A stretch of 33,059 nt of DNA from NCBI RefSeq assembly GCF_023516615.1, contig NZ_JAMGBF010000140.1, positions 1-33,059 of the forward strand. The letters run 5' to 3'. The position numbers and the translations under genes were made by a program. Source of the stretch: Streptomyces panaciradicis (GTDB lineage Bacteria > Actinomycetota > Actinomycetes > Streptomycetales > Streptomycetaceae). Numbering within the stretch: position 1 is the first letter of the stretch; each line of letters begins with the position of its first letter. The notes below the pieces were generated by a model, which had not been told where the DNA came from, searched no databases, and saw only the letters and a program-made list of their open reading frames with translations. Shown here one piece after another: positions 17,201-25,246 of this stretch.

Positions 17201-17848
17201 TCAGTGGCCGGCGGTGTCGAGCAGAGGGGAGTAGCGCAGGCGGAGCGCGCGCTCCATGCTCGCCAGGACGGCTCCGCCCCCCAGTGCGAGGTTCAGCCAG
17301 ATGGGCAGGTGTATCGGTGCTTCGAACGTCCCGACCCGCTGTGTGACGGGCGGAAGGTGAGAGAGGGGTTCGGCGAGCTGCAACAGGTTCAGGCCCACGC
17401 CGATGACGAGCAGCAGCACCGATCCGATGCCGATCGCCCGGCTCAGTCCCGGATGGCGGGCGCCGAAGCGCGCCCGCCGTCCCTCCGCCGAGGCCGGGTC
17501 GGGCGTGAGCTGACGCGGCTGTCCGCTCAAGGGGCGGTAGTGGCAGCGCTTGATGCCGTAGGCACTCATCGCCACCTCGATGACACCCCCGTCGACGGGG
17601 AAGACCGCGGGCAGTTTCGACTCGGCCACGTGCCTGCCGTCCAGGAACAGATGCGCCCGGATCCTGCCGTTGTCCAACCGTGCCCAGTGCCGTACGTCGA
17701 CGGCGTGCAGGCGGGTGTGCCCGCCGGCACCGGGAAGCCGGAGCCAGAACAGGGAGCGCAGGGGGAGCTGCCACCAGCGGAACCGCTGCAGTGGCCTGCC
17801 GTCTCCCGGCTTGAGGCGTCTCGATGCCGCCCACTGCTTCCACGCCAT
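17201..17848 (-). CDS. Two-TM membrane protein of unknown function, TetR-controlled
   Basis: This encodes 215 residues of no family I recognise. The first 130 residues form a soluble, Trp/Arg-rich domain that looks like a beta sandwich (LHAVDVRHWARLDNGRIRAH, LFLDGRHVAESKLP, GVIEVAMSAYGIKRCHY). Two hydrophobic helices follow (about 149-167, AIGIGSVLLLVIGVGLNLL, and about 188-203, LPIWLNLALGGGAVLA). The N-terminal domain would then sit on the cytoplasmic side. The start is ATG 17848 behind GAGGGGCGG; an ATG 12 codons upstream is less well placed. It is divergent from a TetR gene over an exceptional palindrome, so it is probably the regulated target, perhaps protecting the membrane against an amphipathic compound (inference). 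Confidence 0.82.
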   Translation of the reverse strand: MAWKQWAASRRLKPGDGRPLQRFRWWQLPLRSLFWLRLPGAGGHTRLHAVDVRHWARLDNGRIRAHLFLDGRHVAESKLPAVFPVDGGVIEVAMSAYGIKRCHYRPLSGQPRQLTPDPASAEGRRARFGARHPGLSRAIGIGSVLLLVIGVGLNLLQLAEPLSHLPPVTQRVGTFEAPIHLPIWLNLALGGGAVLASMERALRLRYSPLLDTAGH

Positions 17849-17882
17849 GCTCCGCCCCTCTTTCGCCCCTCCGCCGCACGTC

Positions 17883-17942
17883 ACTAGTACAGCGTGTTAG
17901 AGAGACGCTAACACGCTGTACTAGTACGGCGTGCTAGTACAG
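17883..17942. promoter_or_regulatory. Compound palindromic operator of TetR regulator
   Basis: An 18-bp arm ACTAGTACAGCGTGTTAG (17883-17900) is repeated perfectly inverted at 17908-17925 across a seven-base spacer. A third half-site, CTAGTACAG (17934-17942), forms a second palindrome with CTGTACTAG (17916-17924) across nine bases. The two palindromes share the middle half-site. It lies between a TetR gene (start 17978) and a divergent membrane protein gene (start 17848). TAGTAC elements inside it could also serve as -10 boxes. Confidence 0.8.
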
Positions 17943-17977
17943 TGAGGGGGCTGGGGAGAAGCGAAGGAGAGCGGGGC

Positions 17978-18589
17978 ATGGAAACACGCGAGAAGATCCT
18001 CCAGGCCGCTGCCGAGATGATCGCCGAGGACATGACGGCGAAGCTGAGCGTGCGAGCGGTCGCCGCGCGGGCGGGAGTGAGCACCGGCTCGCTGAGGTTC
18101 CACTTCCCCACCCAGCGCGCCCTGCAGGACAGCCTGCTCGCGCGGATCTACGAACACCTGCTGCCCGGCGACCCGATCCGGGACCGGTCACTGCCGCCCC
18201 GCGAACGGCTGCTGAACTGCCTGCGGCAGGTTCTCGCACCGCTCGGCACCAACGAGGACGCGCGAACCGCATGGGGCACGATGTACCGGACCTTCATCGA
18301 ACCCGAGCCCACCGAACAGGTACGCGCCGCATATCTCGGCCATGAGCGGGAGGCGGAGCGCCGGGTCGAACACTGGCTGACCGTGCTCGCCGAGGAAGGT
18401 GCACTGCCCCCGGGAGACCACACCCGCAACGTCAGGTTCCTTCTCACCGTCCTCAACGGACTCTCGGTCGAACGCGCCCTGCCCACCAGCGACTCCGTCC
18501 TCATCGCCGAGACCGAGACCCTCAACGCCGCCGTCGACCACGTCCTCTCCACCGGCCCCGCACCACCCGCCGGGCCGACTCGCCCGTGA
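17978..18589 (+). CDS. TetR/AcrR-family transcriptional regulator
   Basis: This encodes 203 residues with a standard TetR helix-turn-helix at about 20-50 (LSVRAVAARAGVSTGSLRFHFPTQRAL). The all-helical ligand domain contains VRAAYLGHEREAERRVEHW. RFHFPTQRALQD, in place of the more common YYHFPSKEAL, is a mild deviation in the recognition helix region and may match the unusual operator. The start is ATG 17978 behind GAAGGAGA at good spacing; an in-frame upstream codon would run into the operator. It probably represses itself and the divergent membrane-protein gene until a small ligand binds. The ligand cannot be predicted. Confidence 0.92.
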   Translation: METREKILQAAAEMIAEDMTAKLSVRAVAARAGVSTGSLRFHFPTQRALQDSLLARIYEHLLPGDPIRDRSLPPRERLLNCLRQVLAPLGTNEDARTAWGTMYRTFIEPEPTEQVRAAYLGHEREAERRVEHWLTVLAEEGALPPGDHTRNVRFLLTVLNGLSVERALPTSDSVLIAETETLNAAVDHVLSTGPAPPAGPTRP

Positions 18590-18937
18590 ACCGAACCCAC
18601 CACCTCTCTGCACCGGTTCCCCAACTGGTAGAGGCGCGAGACACGCGCCATCGCTCCCCATCGCTCCGGCTGAGCCGCCGACACCTGCACCCCGAGCGCC
18701 GCCAGACGCTCGATCAGCTCCATGTCAGGCGGGCTCGGCACTCCTCTGGCCACCGCAGCCGATGGAGAGCAGCACGTCGCGTTTGGAGGTGAAGACGCAC
18801 ACCGAGCACGAGCAGCGCGAGGTGCAGGACCAGTTGCCGGCATCCAGGTACGGAGTCGTAGGTCCAGGAGGCGCTTGTCGTAGCGCAGGGTGGCTGCTGT
18901 GGCCGTGACCCGTATCGGCAAACCTCGTTACCCGGTC
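18590..18937. other. Gap with a possible gene remnant on the minus strand
   Basis: No intact gene. A minus-strand frame near 18640-18740 reads PDMELIERLAALGVQVSAAQ, followed by PERWGAMARVSRL. It resembles a short DNA-binding domain but has neither a usable start nor an independent end (it runs into the antisense of the TetR gene). It is treated as a possible relic. Confidence 0.35.
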
Positions 18938-19346
18938 ATGATCAAGAAGTTGTTCGCCGTGGCCTTGGTCACGGCCCTTGCCGCTGGCGCGGCACCGGCG
19001 GCTGCCCACGGCCAGGCATCCAACCGTGCTCAGCGCGTGACGCTCACGAAACTCGGACAACGGCCGGTCCGCGACTGCGAACACGGGTGACGACGTCGAC
19101 ATCCGGCTCACGTCCGTCCGGGAAAACGGACTCACCTACTCCTGGAGCGTTCCTCAGTCCAGTAACCCCGATGTTGCCCGGCCCGCCAACGGCGGTACGA
19201 CGCCGGATGGCGGCGCAATGGCAACCTTCCATGCCGAGGAAGCCGGCACCGTCACCATCACCGCGACACGACACTGCCGGCCCGACCCGGGCCGTGTCTG
19301 CCCTTCGGTGATGACGCCGTGGAAGGCCACGGTCTCGGTGGAGTGA
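18938..19346 (+). pseudogene. Small secreted Ig-fold protein, protease-inhibitor I42 (chagasin)-like, frameshifted
   Basis: From ATG 18938 a signal peptide is clear (MIKKLFAVALVTALAAG, then AAPAAAHG). The mature part starts AQRVTLTKL, and then the frame must slip one base at about 19055 to continue as DNGRSATANTGDDVDIRL, LTYSWSVPQSSNPDV, GGTTPDGGAMATFHA, AGTVTITATRHC, and MTPWKATVSVE with stop TGA at 19344. Without the slip the frame ends at 19090. The order (degree-of-freedom loop after a Trp, a Gly-rich DE loop, a C-terminal PWK strand) is reminiscent of I42 cysteine-protease inhibitors, which secrete three loops into a protease cleft, but the match is distant. Two cysteines may form a disulfide. 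It is either a pseudogene or carries a one-base sequencing insertion. Confidence 0.6.
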
Positions 19347-19665
19347 CTACGCTCGGGGCCACGGACCGGCCGTGGTCCGAGTTCGGACGACATCCCCTGT
19401 GAGCGACCGAACCGTTCTCAGCAAGACCAATAGCACCTGGTCGGAGCGCCGATCTGTGCCCTGGCTCCCGAGTCCCGTGCTCTTTGCGGCAGGCCGACGG
19501 AGGGCCTGGCTGACCGAGCCGAACGCGGCGCGGTCAGCTCCGGCGTGCTCGGCGTCCGCTTCCTCGGTGCGGCTGGCAAGGTGCACGCGTTCCGCCTCCG
19601 ATGCGGGGGAAGGGTGTCACCTGTTGGTGCAGGGCAGGCCGCAGTCGACGCGCCTGCGGTCATCA

Positions 19666-19832
19666 TCAGCCGCAGGGGCCGGCGCGGGCGACGCCGCGGA
19701 GGTCGGTCCGTCCTCCCCGTCGATCTCGGACAGCAACCGGCTGGCCGCGGCGAGGAGTTCCCCGCGCAGCAGCTCGCCCTCCCTGCAGCGGTTGCGCGTG
19801 CGCGAGGCGCTGACCTGAACCTCTTCCGGCAC
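19666..19832 (-). pseudogene. TetR-family regulator, N-terminal fragment
   Basis: The minus strand reads RTRNRCREGELLRGELLAAA and SRLLSEIDGEDG, the first helix of a TetR DNA-binding domain. After a one-base slip near 19705 it reads TDLRGVARAG, the start of the HTH, and then ends at 19666. The recognition helix, the ligand domain and any continuation are missing. It lies just past the end of the glycosyltransferase gene on the same strand. It cannot work as a repressor. Confidence 0.55.
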
Positions 19833-19940
19833 GGACCCGTTTCTTACCGCCTGCGCCGCCCCGGGCCACGGCAGTTGCCCCCGGGGATCGGTCACCGTGA
19901 CCGATCCCCGAACGCTTGCACCACACTCCGGACCAGGAAA

Positions 19941-21053
19941 TCAGCGACGCTCGCCCGCGTGCCGGAGGACCGCGGCCTCCAGCACGGGAACGATCTCGGA
20001 GAGCGGCGTCATCGTGCGCACCTCTCGCGCCGCCCGTGCGGCGGCCTCCCGGTAGGAGGGCGTGGCCACGATCTTGGCGGCCGCGGGACCCGAGTCGTCG
20101 AAGGCGCCGATGGTCTCGGCGACGCCGACGCGGGTAAGGCGTTCGGCGTTCCACGGCTGGTCCGCGTGGAAGGGCCGGACGACCATCGGCGTGCCGGTGG
20201 CCAGCGCGGCGAGGACGGTGCCGGTGCCGCCGGCCGACACCAGGACATCGGCCCACGGCAGCACACGGGCCAGCGGCACGAAGCCGGCGCGGTGGACGTG
20301 GCCGGCGACGCGCTCCGGCGTGTGGGACCCGGCGACGATCACGTTGAACCCGGAGTCGGCGAGGGAACGGGCCGTCGCCTCCTCCGCCTCGGGCTCGATG
20401 ACGCTCGTACCGAAGGTCACCAGCGCCCGGGGACGGTCCTCCTCCCGGAACGCCGGAAGCTCGAAGACGTCGTCTTCGCGGTCGAACGCGACCGGACGTA
20501 CGGCAATTGCGTCGGGCTCCGGCTCCTCGCCCTCCTGACGCAGGAAGGCCGGATAGGGGTCGAGGTAGGCGAGCCGCTCCGTCGCTCGCAGGGAGTACCG
20601 GTCGAGCTGCTGCTGCCAGCGCCCGCGCAGCGCGGACATCAGCTCGGTCGGCACGCTGCCGCTGATGCCCAGCGCCGCCCAGGGCACGTCCAGCGCGCAG
20701 GCGATCGTCGGCGCGACGTAGTCGAACGGTTCACACACGATCAGCTCCGGACGGAAGGCGGCCGCCTCGCGCAGTGCCTCGTCGTAGGTGAGGTCGACCC
20801 TGGTGCCGGCGAACATCTCGACCGCGGCGGGGCCGGGTTGGGCGGGATGCATCCCGGTGCGCCGCTGGGTCTCCGCCATCTGCGCCTCCAGCGTGGGACC
20901 CGCGGTGAGCACCGGGAACGGCCGCAGCAGGGGAGCCGTCTCTGTGTTGCTTAGGATGGCGACCTCATGGCCCGCGGCGCGTGCCGCCGTGGCCAGAGGC
21001 AACAACGGAAGGGCATGACCACCTGCGGGAACGGCACTGAACAGGATACGCAC
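19941..21053 (-). CDS. Macrolide-type glycosyltransferase (GT1, MGT/EryCIII-like)
   Basis: This encodes 370 residues of the GT-B fold. The N-terminal acceptor domain begins MRILFSAVPAGGHALPLLPLA, with the conserved catalytic histidine of the G-GH-P--PLA motif. The C-terminal donor domain has ALVTFGTSV, GFVPLARVLPWADVLVSAGG, and TGTPMVVRPFHADQPWNAERL, where the DQ pair contacts the sugar. The donor motif usually written HGG(S/T)GT is AGGTGT here, with histidine replaced by alanine. Such enzymes glycosylate antibiotics or other lipophilic compounds, often for self-protection. I chose GTG 21053, five bases after AGGAG; a GTG two codons upstream would overlap that site. It is divergent from a TetR gene, which probably controls it. 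Confidence 0.9.
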   Translation of the reverse strand: MRILFSAVPAGGHALPLLPLATAARAAGHEVAILSNTETAPLLRPFPVLTAGPTLEAQMAETQRRTGMHPAQPGPAAVEMFAGTRVDLTYDEALREAAAFRPELIVCEPFDYVAPTIACALDVPWAALGISGSVPTELMSALRGRWQQQLDRYSLRATERLAYLDPYPAFLRQEGEEPEPDAIAVRPVAFDREDDVFELPAFREEDRPRALVTFGTSVIEPEAEEATARSLADSGFNVIVAGSHTPERVAGHVHRAGFVPLARVLPWADVLVSAGGTGTVLAALATGTPMVVRPFHADQPWNAERLTRVGVAETIGAFDDSGPAAAKIVATPSYREAAARAAREVRTMTPLSEIVPVLEAAVLRHAGERR

Positions 21054-21065
21054 TGTCACTCCTAA

Positions 21066-21090
21066 AATGAATGAACGCTCACTTTAATTT
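21066..21090. promoter_or_regulatory. Candidate TetR operator between glycosyltransferase and TetR genes
   Basis: The AT-rich patch around 21066-21090 stands out in high-GC DNA and contains TGAACGCTCA (21072-21081), a ten-base imperfect palindrome. Flanking A/T bases are partly symmetric. TGAxxG-type half-sites are common TetR-family operators. It lies 12 bp upstream of the glycosyltransferase ribosome-binding region, where a repressor would block transcription. Confidence 0.45.
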
Positions 21091-21145
21091 AGCAGTCCGG
21101 CTCGCCGGTGACCGCCCGTCATGTCCCGTCATGCAAGGAGGAGTT

Positions 21146-21733
21146 GTGCCCAGGGTCAGCCAGGAGTACCTGCAGGCCCGCCGCCAAGGCATCGTGGAAG
21201 CGGCGCGCGCCGTGTTCGCCGAGAAGGGGTTCGCCGCCGCGCCGATGGCCGCCATCGTCAAGGCGTCGGGGCTGTCGACCGGCACGTTCTACCGGTACTT
21301 CCCCAGCAAGGCCGCGCTGGTGGCCGAGATCGTGAGCGGGCGGGACGGCACCGAAGGCGGCGGTTTCCCCGCCGACGAGACACCGGGAGACCTGCTGCGC
21401 CGCTTGATGTCCTATGTGACGCCACCCGGCGCGTCCGCGGACCACGCACGACTGGTCGTCCAGATCTGGGCCGAGGCGTCGACCTCCGAGGAACTGGCGG
21501 CCGTCGCCGTGTCCCGGCACACCGCGCTGCGCGACCACCTGGCGGGCCTGTACGCGAGGAACCGCGAGGGCGACGCCGAGGCCGCGAAGCCGACCGCGGC
21601 GGACAGCACCCGAGCCGAGGCGGCCCTGGCCGCGCTCATCGGCTACGCCACCCTCGCCGCCGTCGACGCACCTGCCGATTTCGCCGCGCTCGGCCGACAG
21701 ATCGAGACGGCGTTCGCCTGTGAGGAGCAGTAG
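21146..21733 (+). CDS. TetR/AcrR-family transcriptional regulator
   Basis: This encodes 195 residues. The HTH region is intact: RRQGIVEAARAVFAEKGFAA, PMAAIVKASGLSTGTFYRYF, then PSKAALVAEIV. The C-terminal domain contains ARLVVQIWAEASTSEELAAV, which is common in regulators of efflux or modification genes. The start is GTG 21146 behind AAGGAGGA. The frame extends 25 codons further up, but that part overlaps the operator region and lacks a ribosome-binding site. It is divergent from the glycosyltransferase gene and probably represses it. The effector may be the compound that the enzyme glycosylates. Confidence 0.92.
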   Translation: MPRVSQEYLQARRQGIVEAARAVFAEKGFAAAPMAAIVKASGLSTGTFYRYFPSKAALVAEIVSGRDGTEGGGFPADETPGDLLRRLMSYVTPPGASADHARLVVQIWAEASTSEELAAVAVSRHTALRDHLAGLYARNREGDAEAAKPTAADSTRAEAALAALIGYATLAAVDAPADFAALGRQIETAFACEEQ

Positions 21734-22022
21734 GAGATGTTGCGCGCTGCTCATGAACTGGCACGGAGTCACACAGGGACGACCCTCAAAGCCCCGCCCC
21801 GAACGGCATGCCCTGAGCTGCCCGGTCATTCGCGATCCGCAGCCCAGCACGGAGCCTTCTCGATGACGGCCAGTCAGTTCCATCACCGGCGATGTCAGTG
21901 CGGACCTCTACGCTCTGGACCTGTGACGACAGCATCGTGGTCCGGAGTGATCCACCCCTGGACGCGGCAGATGGTGCCGCGGGGAGAACGGGCACCCGGC
22001 CGAGCAAACCAGCGCGCCTGCC

Positions 22023-22262
22023 GCTGAAGGGGACCAGGACCGCCGGCCGGAGGAGTTGCGGAACGTTCCAGTGCTCGCTCTGTTGGGCGAGCGGGGCGCG
22101 GGCAAGTCAGTGGCACTTCTGCAGGAGCACCAAACCCTAAAGGCCGCGCAAGCCAAAACATGGTGGGTGAACCTGGGGCGGCCACCAGACAGAGTCGCAC
22201 TTGCTGCCACGTCCGCTGCCCGGGAGGCGGGGGAGTGGTGGGTACTCAGCGTGGACACCTGA
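22023..22262 (+). pseudogene. Fragment of a P-loop (STAND/NACHT-like) NTPase
   Basis: About 78 codons hold a Walker A loop, VLALLGERGAGKSVALLQEH, then KTWWVNLGRPPDRVAL and AREAGEWWVLSVDT before a stop. This is how the nucleotide-binding domain of large NACHT/STAND-type ATPases begins: P-loop, then a helix-strand pair ending in a strand where Walker B (hhhhD) is expected, here VLSVD. Everything before and after is missing. A TTG at 22056 follows a GGAG, so a short peptide could be made, but a 69-residue P-loop stub is unlikely to function. Related full-length proteins are often antiphage or regulatory; the origin here is not resolved. Confidence 0.5.
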
Positions 22263-22359
22263 GCCCGGCCGGCCGCAACCATTTCGGCGCCTCGCGGGTC
22301 ACACCTGTGAAGCGCTTCGGGCCGGGACGGTCCCGGCACACGGGGAAGGTTCCGGTCGG

Positions 22360-23904
22360 ATGGCACGACGATCACGGGTACGCGCGGTCGCGGCGGCGGT
22401 GGGCGCGGCGGCTCTGGCGGGGGGAGTGTTCGGCACGTGTCCGGCCCGCGCCGACACGGCGGAGGCCGCACAAAGAATGACGGTCCAGTTCGCCGAGCAC
22501 GAGCTTTTCATCGGCACGGAGCCCGCGAGCGTAAACCTGTCCTACCGGTGGAAGGTGGCCGGCGGGGGGACGGCACACCACGTCCACCTGACCGTCGACC
22601 TGTCCGCAGTGGCCGACTTCGCCGAGCCGCCACCGTCGGAGCACTGCAAGAACAACCTCTGCACGCTGGACCTGGCGTCCGCCACCTCCGACTTCCACGC
22701 CATCACGCTGGTGCCGAAGCCCGGTGCGGCCGTCGGCAGCAGCGGCGCCGTGACCGTCTCCGGCACGGCGTCGGACGCCACCGTCACCGGCGACCGCCTC
22801 ACCCTGACCAATGGCGCGACGCAGCTGAAGGTGAGCGCGTCCGCCGAGCAGCTGCACCAGGTGCCGGGCGACACGCTGACCTTTCCGCTCGACGTGTGGA
22901 ACAACGGCCAACTCCCGGCGGCCAAGGGGGTGCAGCTGCGGATCGACACCACAGCCGGGCTGCACCTCCAGGGCTCCTGGGCCAACTGCCGCGACGTGCC
23001 TGCGAGCGGCCGCGGGGGGCACATCGTGCGCGAGGCCCTGTGCGACTTCCCCACCCCGGTGGAGCCCGGCAGGCAGTACGCGTTGTCGTCGCCGCTGCGC
23101 GTCAAGGTCGGCGACGAGGCCCTGCGCGACAAGATCTTCTACGAATTCACCCCGCTGACCGGCGCCGCCCCGGCGAACGGCCCAGGGACCCCGCTGACCC
23201 TGGTCCCCCGGGGCGCGATGCCGTCCGACGGGAACACCGCCCCGTACTTCACCACCTACGTCAACAGTGTCAACCACGCCGACTTCGCCGTCACCGGGGA
23301 CACCGTCACCGGGCGGCGCGGCGGTCACGCCACGCTGCACGCCACGGTGATCGACCGGGGACCGGCGGTGGTGCAGGACCTCCTCGACGACGAGGCCTGG
23401 CTCCCCGTCCTCGTCAAGCTGCCGCCGGGCACGAAGGCCACGAAGATCCCGGACAACTGCCAGCCGCCGCCCCCGGACGATGGGTCGGACCCCGGCCCCC
23501 GGATGGGCCGGTCCTCCTACCAGTGCGACTTCGGCAACCCCGCCCCGGGGGACAGACACGTCCTGTCTTTCACCGTCGCCATCGGCCCCCGTACCCCGGC
23601 CGTCTCCACGGGCCAGGTCCGCACGCTGGAGATCATGAAGGGGCTCGACCCCGACGCCTCCAACGACAGCGCGGCGCTGACCCTGAGGCTGGCCCAGGGC
23701 GGCTCCGCGGGCGGTGGCACGGCCGGCGGGTCCGGGGGCGCGGCCGGAGCGTCCGGCTCCGTCTCGGGCGGCCCTTCCGCAGGATCCGGACCGCTGCCCG
23801 ACACCGGATTCGGCGGCGGCCGGATCCTCTGGGCGGCAGGCGCGCTCTTGCTGGCCGGTGGTGTGGCCGTAGCACTCTCCCGACGGTCCCGCGGCCGGAA
23901 CTGA
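22360..23904 (+). CDS. Secreted LPxTG-type cell-surface protein with DUF11-like repeats
   Basis: This encodes 514 residues exported and probably anchored to the cell wall by sortase. It has a signal peptide (MARRSRVRAVAAAVGAAALA, then GG...PARAD), followed by Ig/DUF11-like beta domains. Strands such as VPGDTLTFPLDVWNNGQLPA and a closing LDPDASNDSAALTL show the usual DUF11 pattern. A low-complexity Gly/Ser/Ala linker (about 450-475) leads to LPDTG (479-483), a hydrophobic helix and a basic tail (RRSRGRN), which is the complete sortase signal. Paired cysteines in two domains may be disulfides. The start is ATG 22360 with GGGGAAGG nine bases before it. The role is probably structural or adhesive. 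It is followed immediately by a stem-loop terminator. Confidence 0.88.
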   Translation: MARRSRVRAVAAAVGAAALAGGVFGTCPARADTAEAAQRMTVQFAEHELFIGTEPASVNLSYRWKVAGGGTAHHVHLTVDLSAVADFAEPPPSEHCKNNLCTLDLASATSDFHAITLVPKPGAAVGSSGAVTVSGTASDATVTGDRLTLTNGATQLKVSASAEQLHQVPGDTLTFPLDVWNNGQLPAAKGVQLRIDTTAGLHLQGSWANCRDVPASGRGGHIVREALCDFPTPVEPGRQYALSSPLRVKVGDEALRDKIFYEFTPLTGAAPANGPGTPLTLVPRGAMPSDGNTAPYFTTYVNSVNHADFAVTGDTVTGRRGGHATLHATVIDRGPAVVQDLLDDEAWLPVLVKLPPGTKATKIPDNCQPPPPDDGSDPGPRMGRSSYQCDFGNPAPGDRHVLSFTVAIGPRTPAVSTGQVRTLEIMKGLDPDASNDSAALTLRLAQGGSAGGGTAGGSGGAAGASGSVSGGPSAGSGPLPDTGFGGGRILWAAGALLLAGGVAVALSRRSRGRN

Positions 23905-23909
23905 CACGT

Positions 23910-23937
23910 CGTCCGGGGCCCGACGGCGCCCCGGACG
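23910..23937 (+). terminator. Stem-loop terminator of the surface protein gene
   Basis: CGTCCGGGGC (23910-23919) pairs perfectly with GCCCCGGACG (23928-23937) around an eight-base loop, six bases past the stop. No T-tract follows, as is typical of Streptomyces. Confidence 0.7.
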
Positions 23938-23951
23938 GGTCAGGGACGAAA

Positions 23952-23981
23952 GCTGCTGCTGCTGCTCGCAGCAGCAGCAGC
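23952..23981. repeat. Perfect CTG/CAG trinucleotide hairpin
   Basis: Fourteen bases of GCT/CTG repeats (23952-23965), two bases, then 14 bases of GCA/CAG repeats (23968-23981) form a perfect inverted repeat of two short triplet runs facing each other. It lies 14 bp past the terminator of the surface-protein gene and could be a second terminator stem or a replication-slippage product. Confidence 0.7.
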
Positions 23982-25246
23982 CACGCCCGCGACAGCATGC
24001 TCGACGCCGACCCGATGCAGCCCGGCACCGGGATCGGGTCCGTGCTCCCCGAGGTCTGGAACGCGCTCGGCTTCACATCGCCCGGTCTCGGTTTGGCCAG
24101 TCGACCGCAGGCGGCCGCCGCCCCCGGTGGGCGCCGCTGACAAGAGTCAGGTGACGGCGTCGCCGATGCCGGGCCCTACGTCGAGGAGGGTATCGGTGCC
24201 GGTGATCACCGTCGTCCGCCTCACCAACGACCAGATCCTGCAGAACGCGACCGTTGTGGTACCCCGCCGGCCACCTGGCCGCGCGGAATTCGTCGTCGAT
24301 ATACGCCTTCACCCCCAGCGCTGTCGCTGACGCGCTCGCTGCCCGGGGCGAACCTGGTCCCGGGCAAGCCCACGCCGCACTGCGCGAGGGCCGGCGCGGG
24401 TTCCCTAGGGATGGTCGATGACCCCGCATGTGTGGTCGGCGCCCGAAAATGCGTCGGGTGCGGATAGCTCGCAGGTGGTGACGTTAGGCCCGCTCGATGC
24501 ACCGGTGCAGTCTGCTCGCCGCCTTCAACTGCCTGGTGTTGCGCCTTCGCCCAGGAACGGCACGAGCAGGCGGTGCTCGATGTCCTCTTGGGGTGTCCCG
24601 GCTGGATGGACCTGGTGTTCCTGCCCATCGGGCAGAAGTAGGCGGGCATCCTCGCCCCGCCAGATTGCGGCGGCCAGCCCTGGCGCCACGGCGCGCAGAA
24701 GACCACCCCCTCCGGGTTTCCGGCGGAAGCAAACTCGGCGAGCTCCACCTCAACGGGCACCTGTGTCTCGCCCATCATCAGCACGGCGGAACAGAAACGC
24801 GCCAAAATGGCTGCCGTTGACGTCGGTGGCCTCTGGTCTTCGAGGGGGGAAGACCAGAGGCCACCTGCCATGACAGGCCCGCGACCGGGATGCCTACGCG
24901 GTGCCCCAGCCCACGCCGGAAGACTTGAGGACCGCCAAGGACACTTTCGATGCACGCGTGTCAGCTGGCCCAACGCGCGGGACCAGGCGCGGTCACGCTG
25001 CCGTCAACCTCCACCGTCAGCAGGGACCTGTATGCCCTCGACCGAGGCTCTGCTTGCGGGTACCCGGACACTGGTGAAGCGGCTGAAGACCATGTGACGG
25101 CGTTTTCCATCACTCCTTGTCGGCGGGGAGCGAGACTCGGGCCGTATGGGCGGGTGGTCGGGCCGAACGACCCTGCCCTTGGCCGGCCCGTGACGGGCAT
25201 TCTCAAAGGTCTTCAGTGTTGTGTCCGCGGTGTTGAGGGAGCGGCC
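23982..25246. other. Long region without a recognisable gene
   Basis: Open frames occur on both strands, but none has a recognised domain together with a good start. Fragments with protein-like codons appear. One is a minus-strand stretch near 24190-24320 reading GVKAYIDDEFRAARWPAGYH. Another is a plus-strand stretch near 24880-24960 reading RDAYAVPQPTPEDLRTAKDT. These may be scraps of decayed genes. A perfect 17-bp stem-loop at 24825 is listed separately. The promoter of the PNPOx-like gene probably lies at the right end. Confidence 0.45.
24825..24865. terminator. Perfect 17-bp stem-loop, orphan
   Basis: GGTGGCCTCTGGTCTTC (24825-24841) is repeated perfectly inverted at 24849-24865 around a seven-base G-rich loop. 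It is among the strongest hairpins in the window, but no gene that I recognise ends or starts next to it. The call as a terminator is tentative; it could be a relic of a transposable element or a structured RNA. Confidence 0.5.

Noticed and set aside
18608..18650. tRNA-like D-arm sequence (AACTGGTAGAGG)
   Set aside because: No anticodon arm, T arm or acceptor stem could be paired around it.
22309..22318. GAAGCGCTTC palindrome upstream of the surface protein gene as a LacI-type operator
   Set aside because: A ten-base palindrome alone is too short to support this, and no LacI-family gene is in the window.
24073..24430. Minus-strand frame with a protein-like stretch (GVKAYIDDEFRAARW)
   Set aside because: Only about 40 residues look coding, the rest is arginine-rich noise, and I recognise no family.
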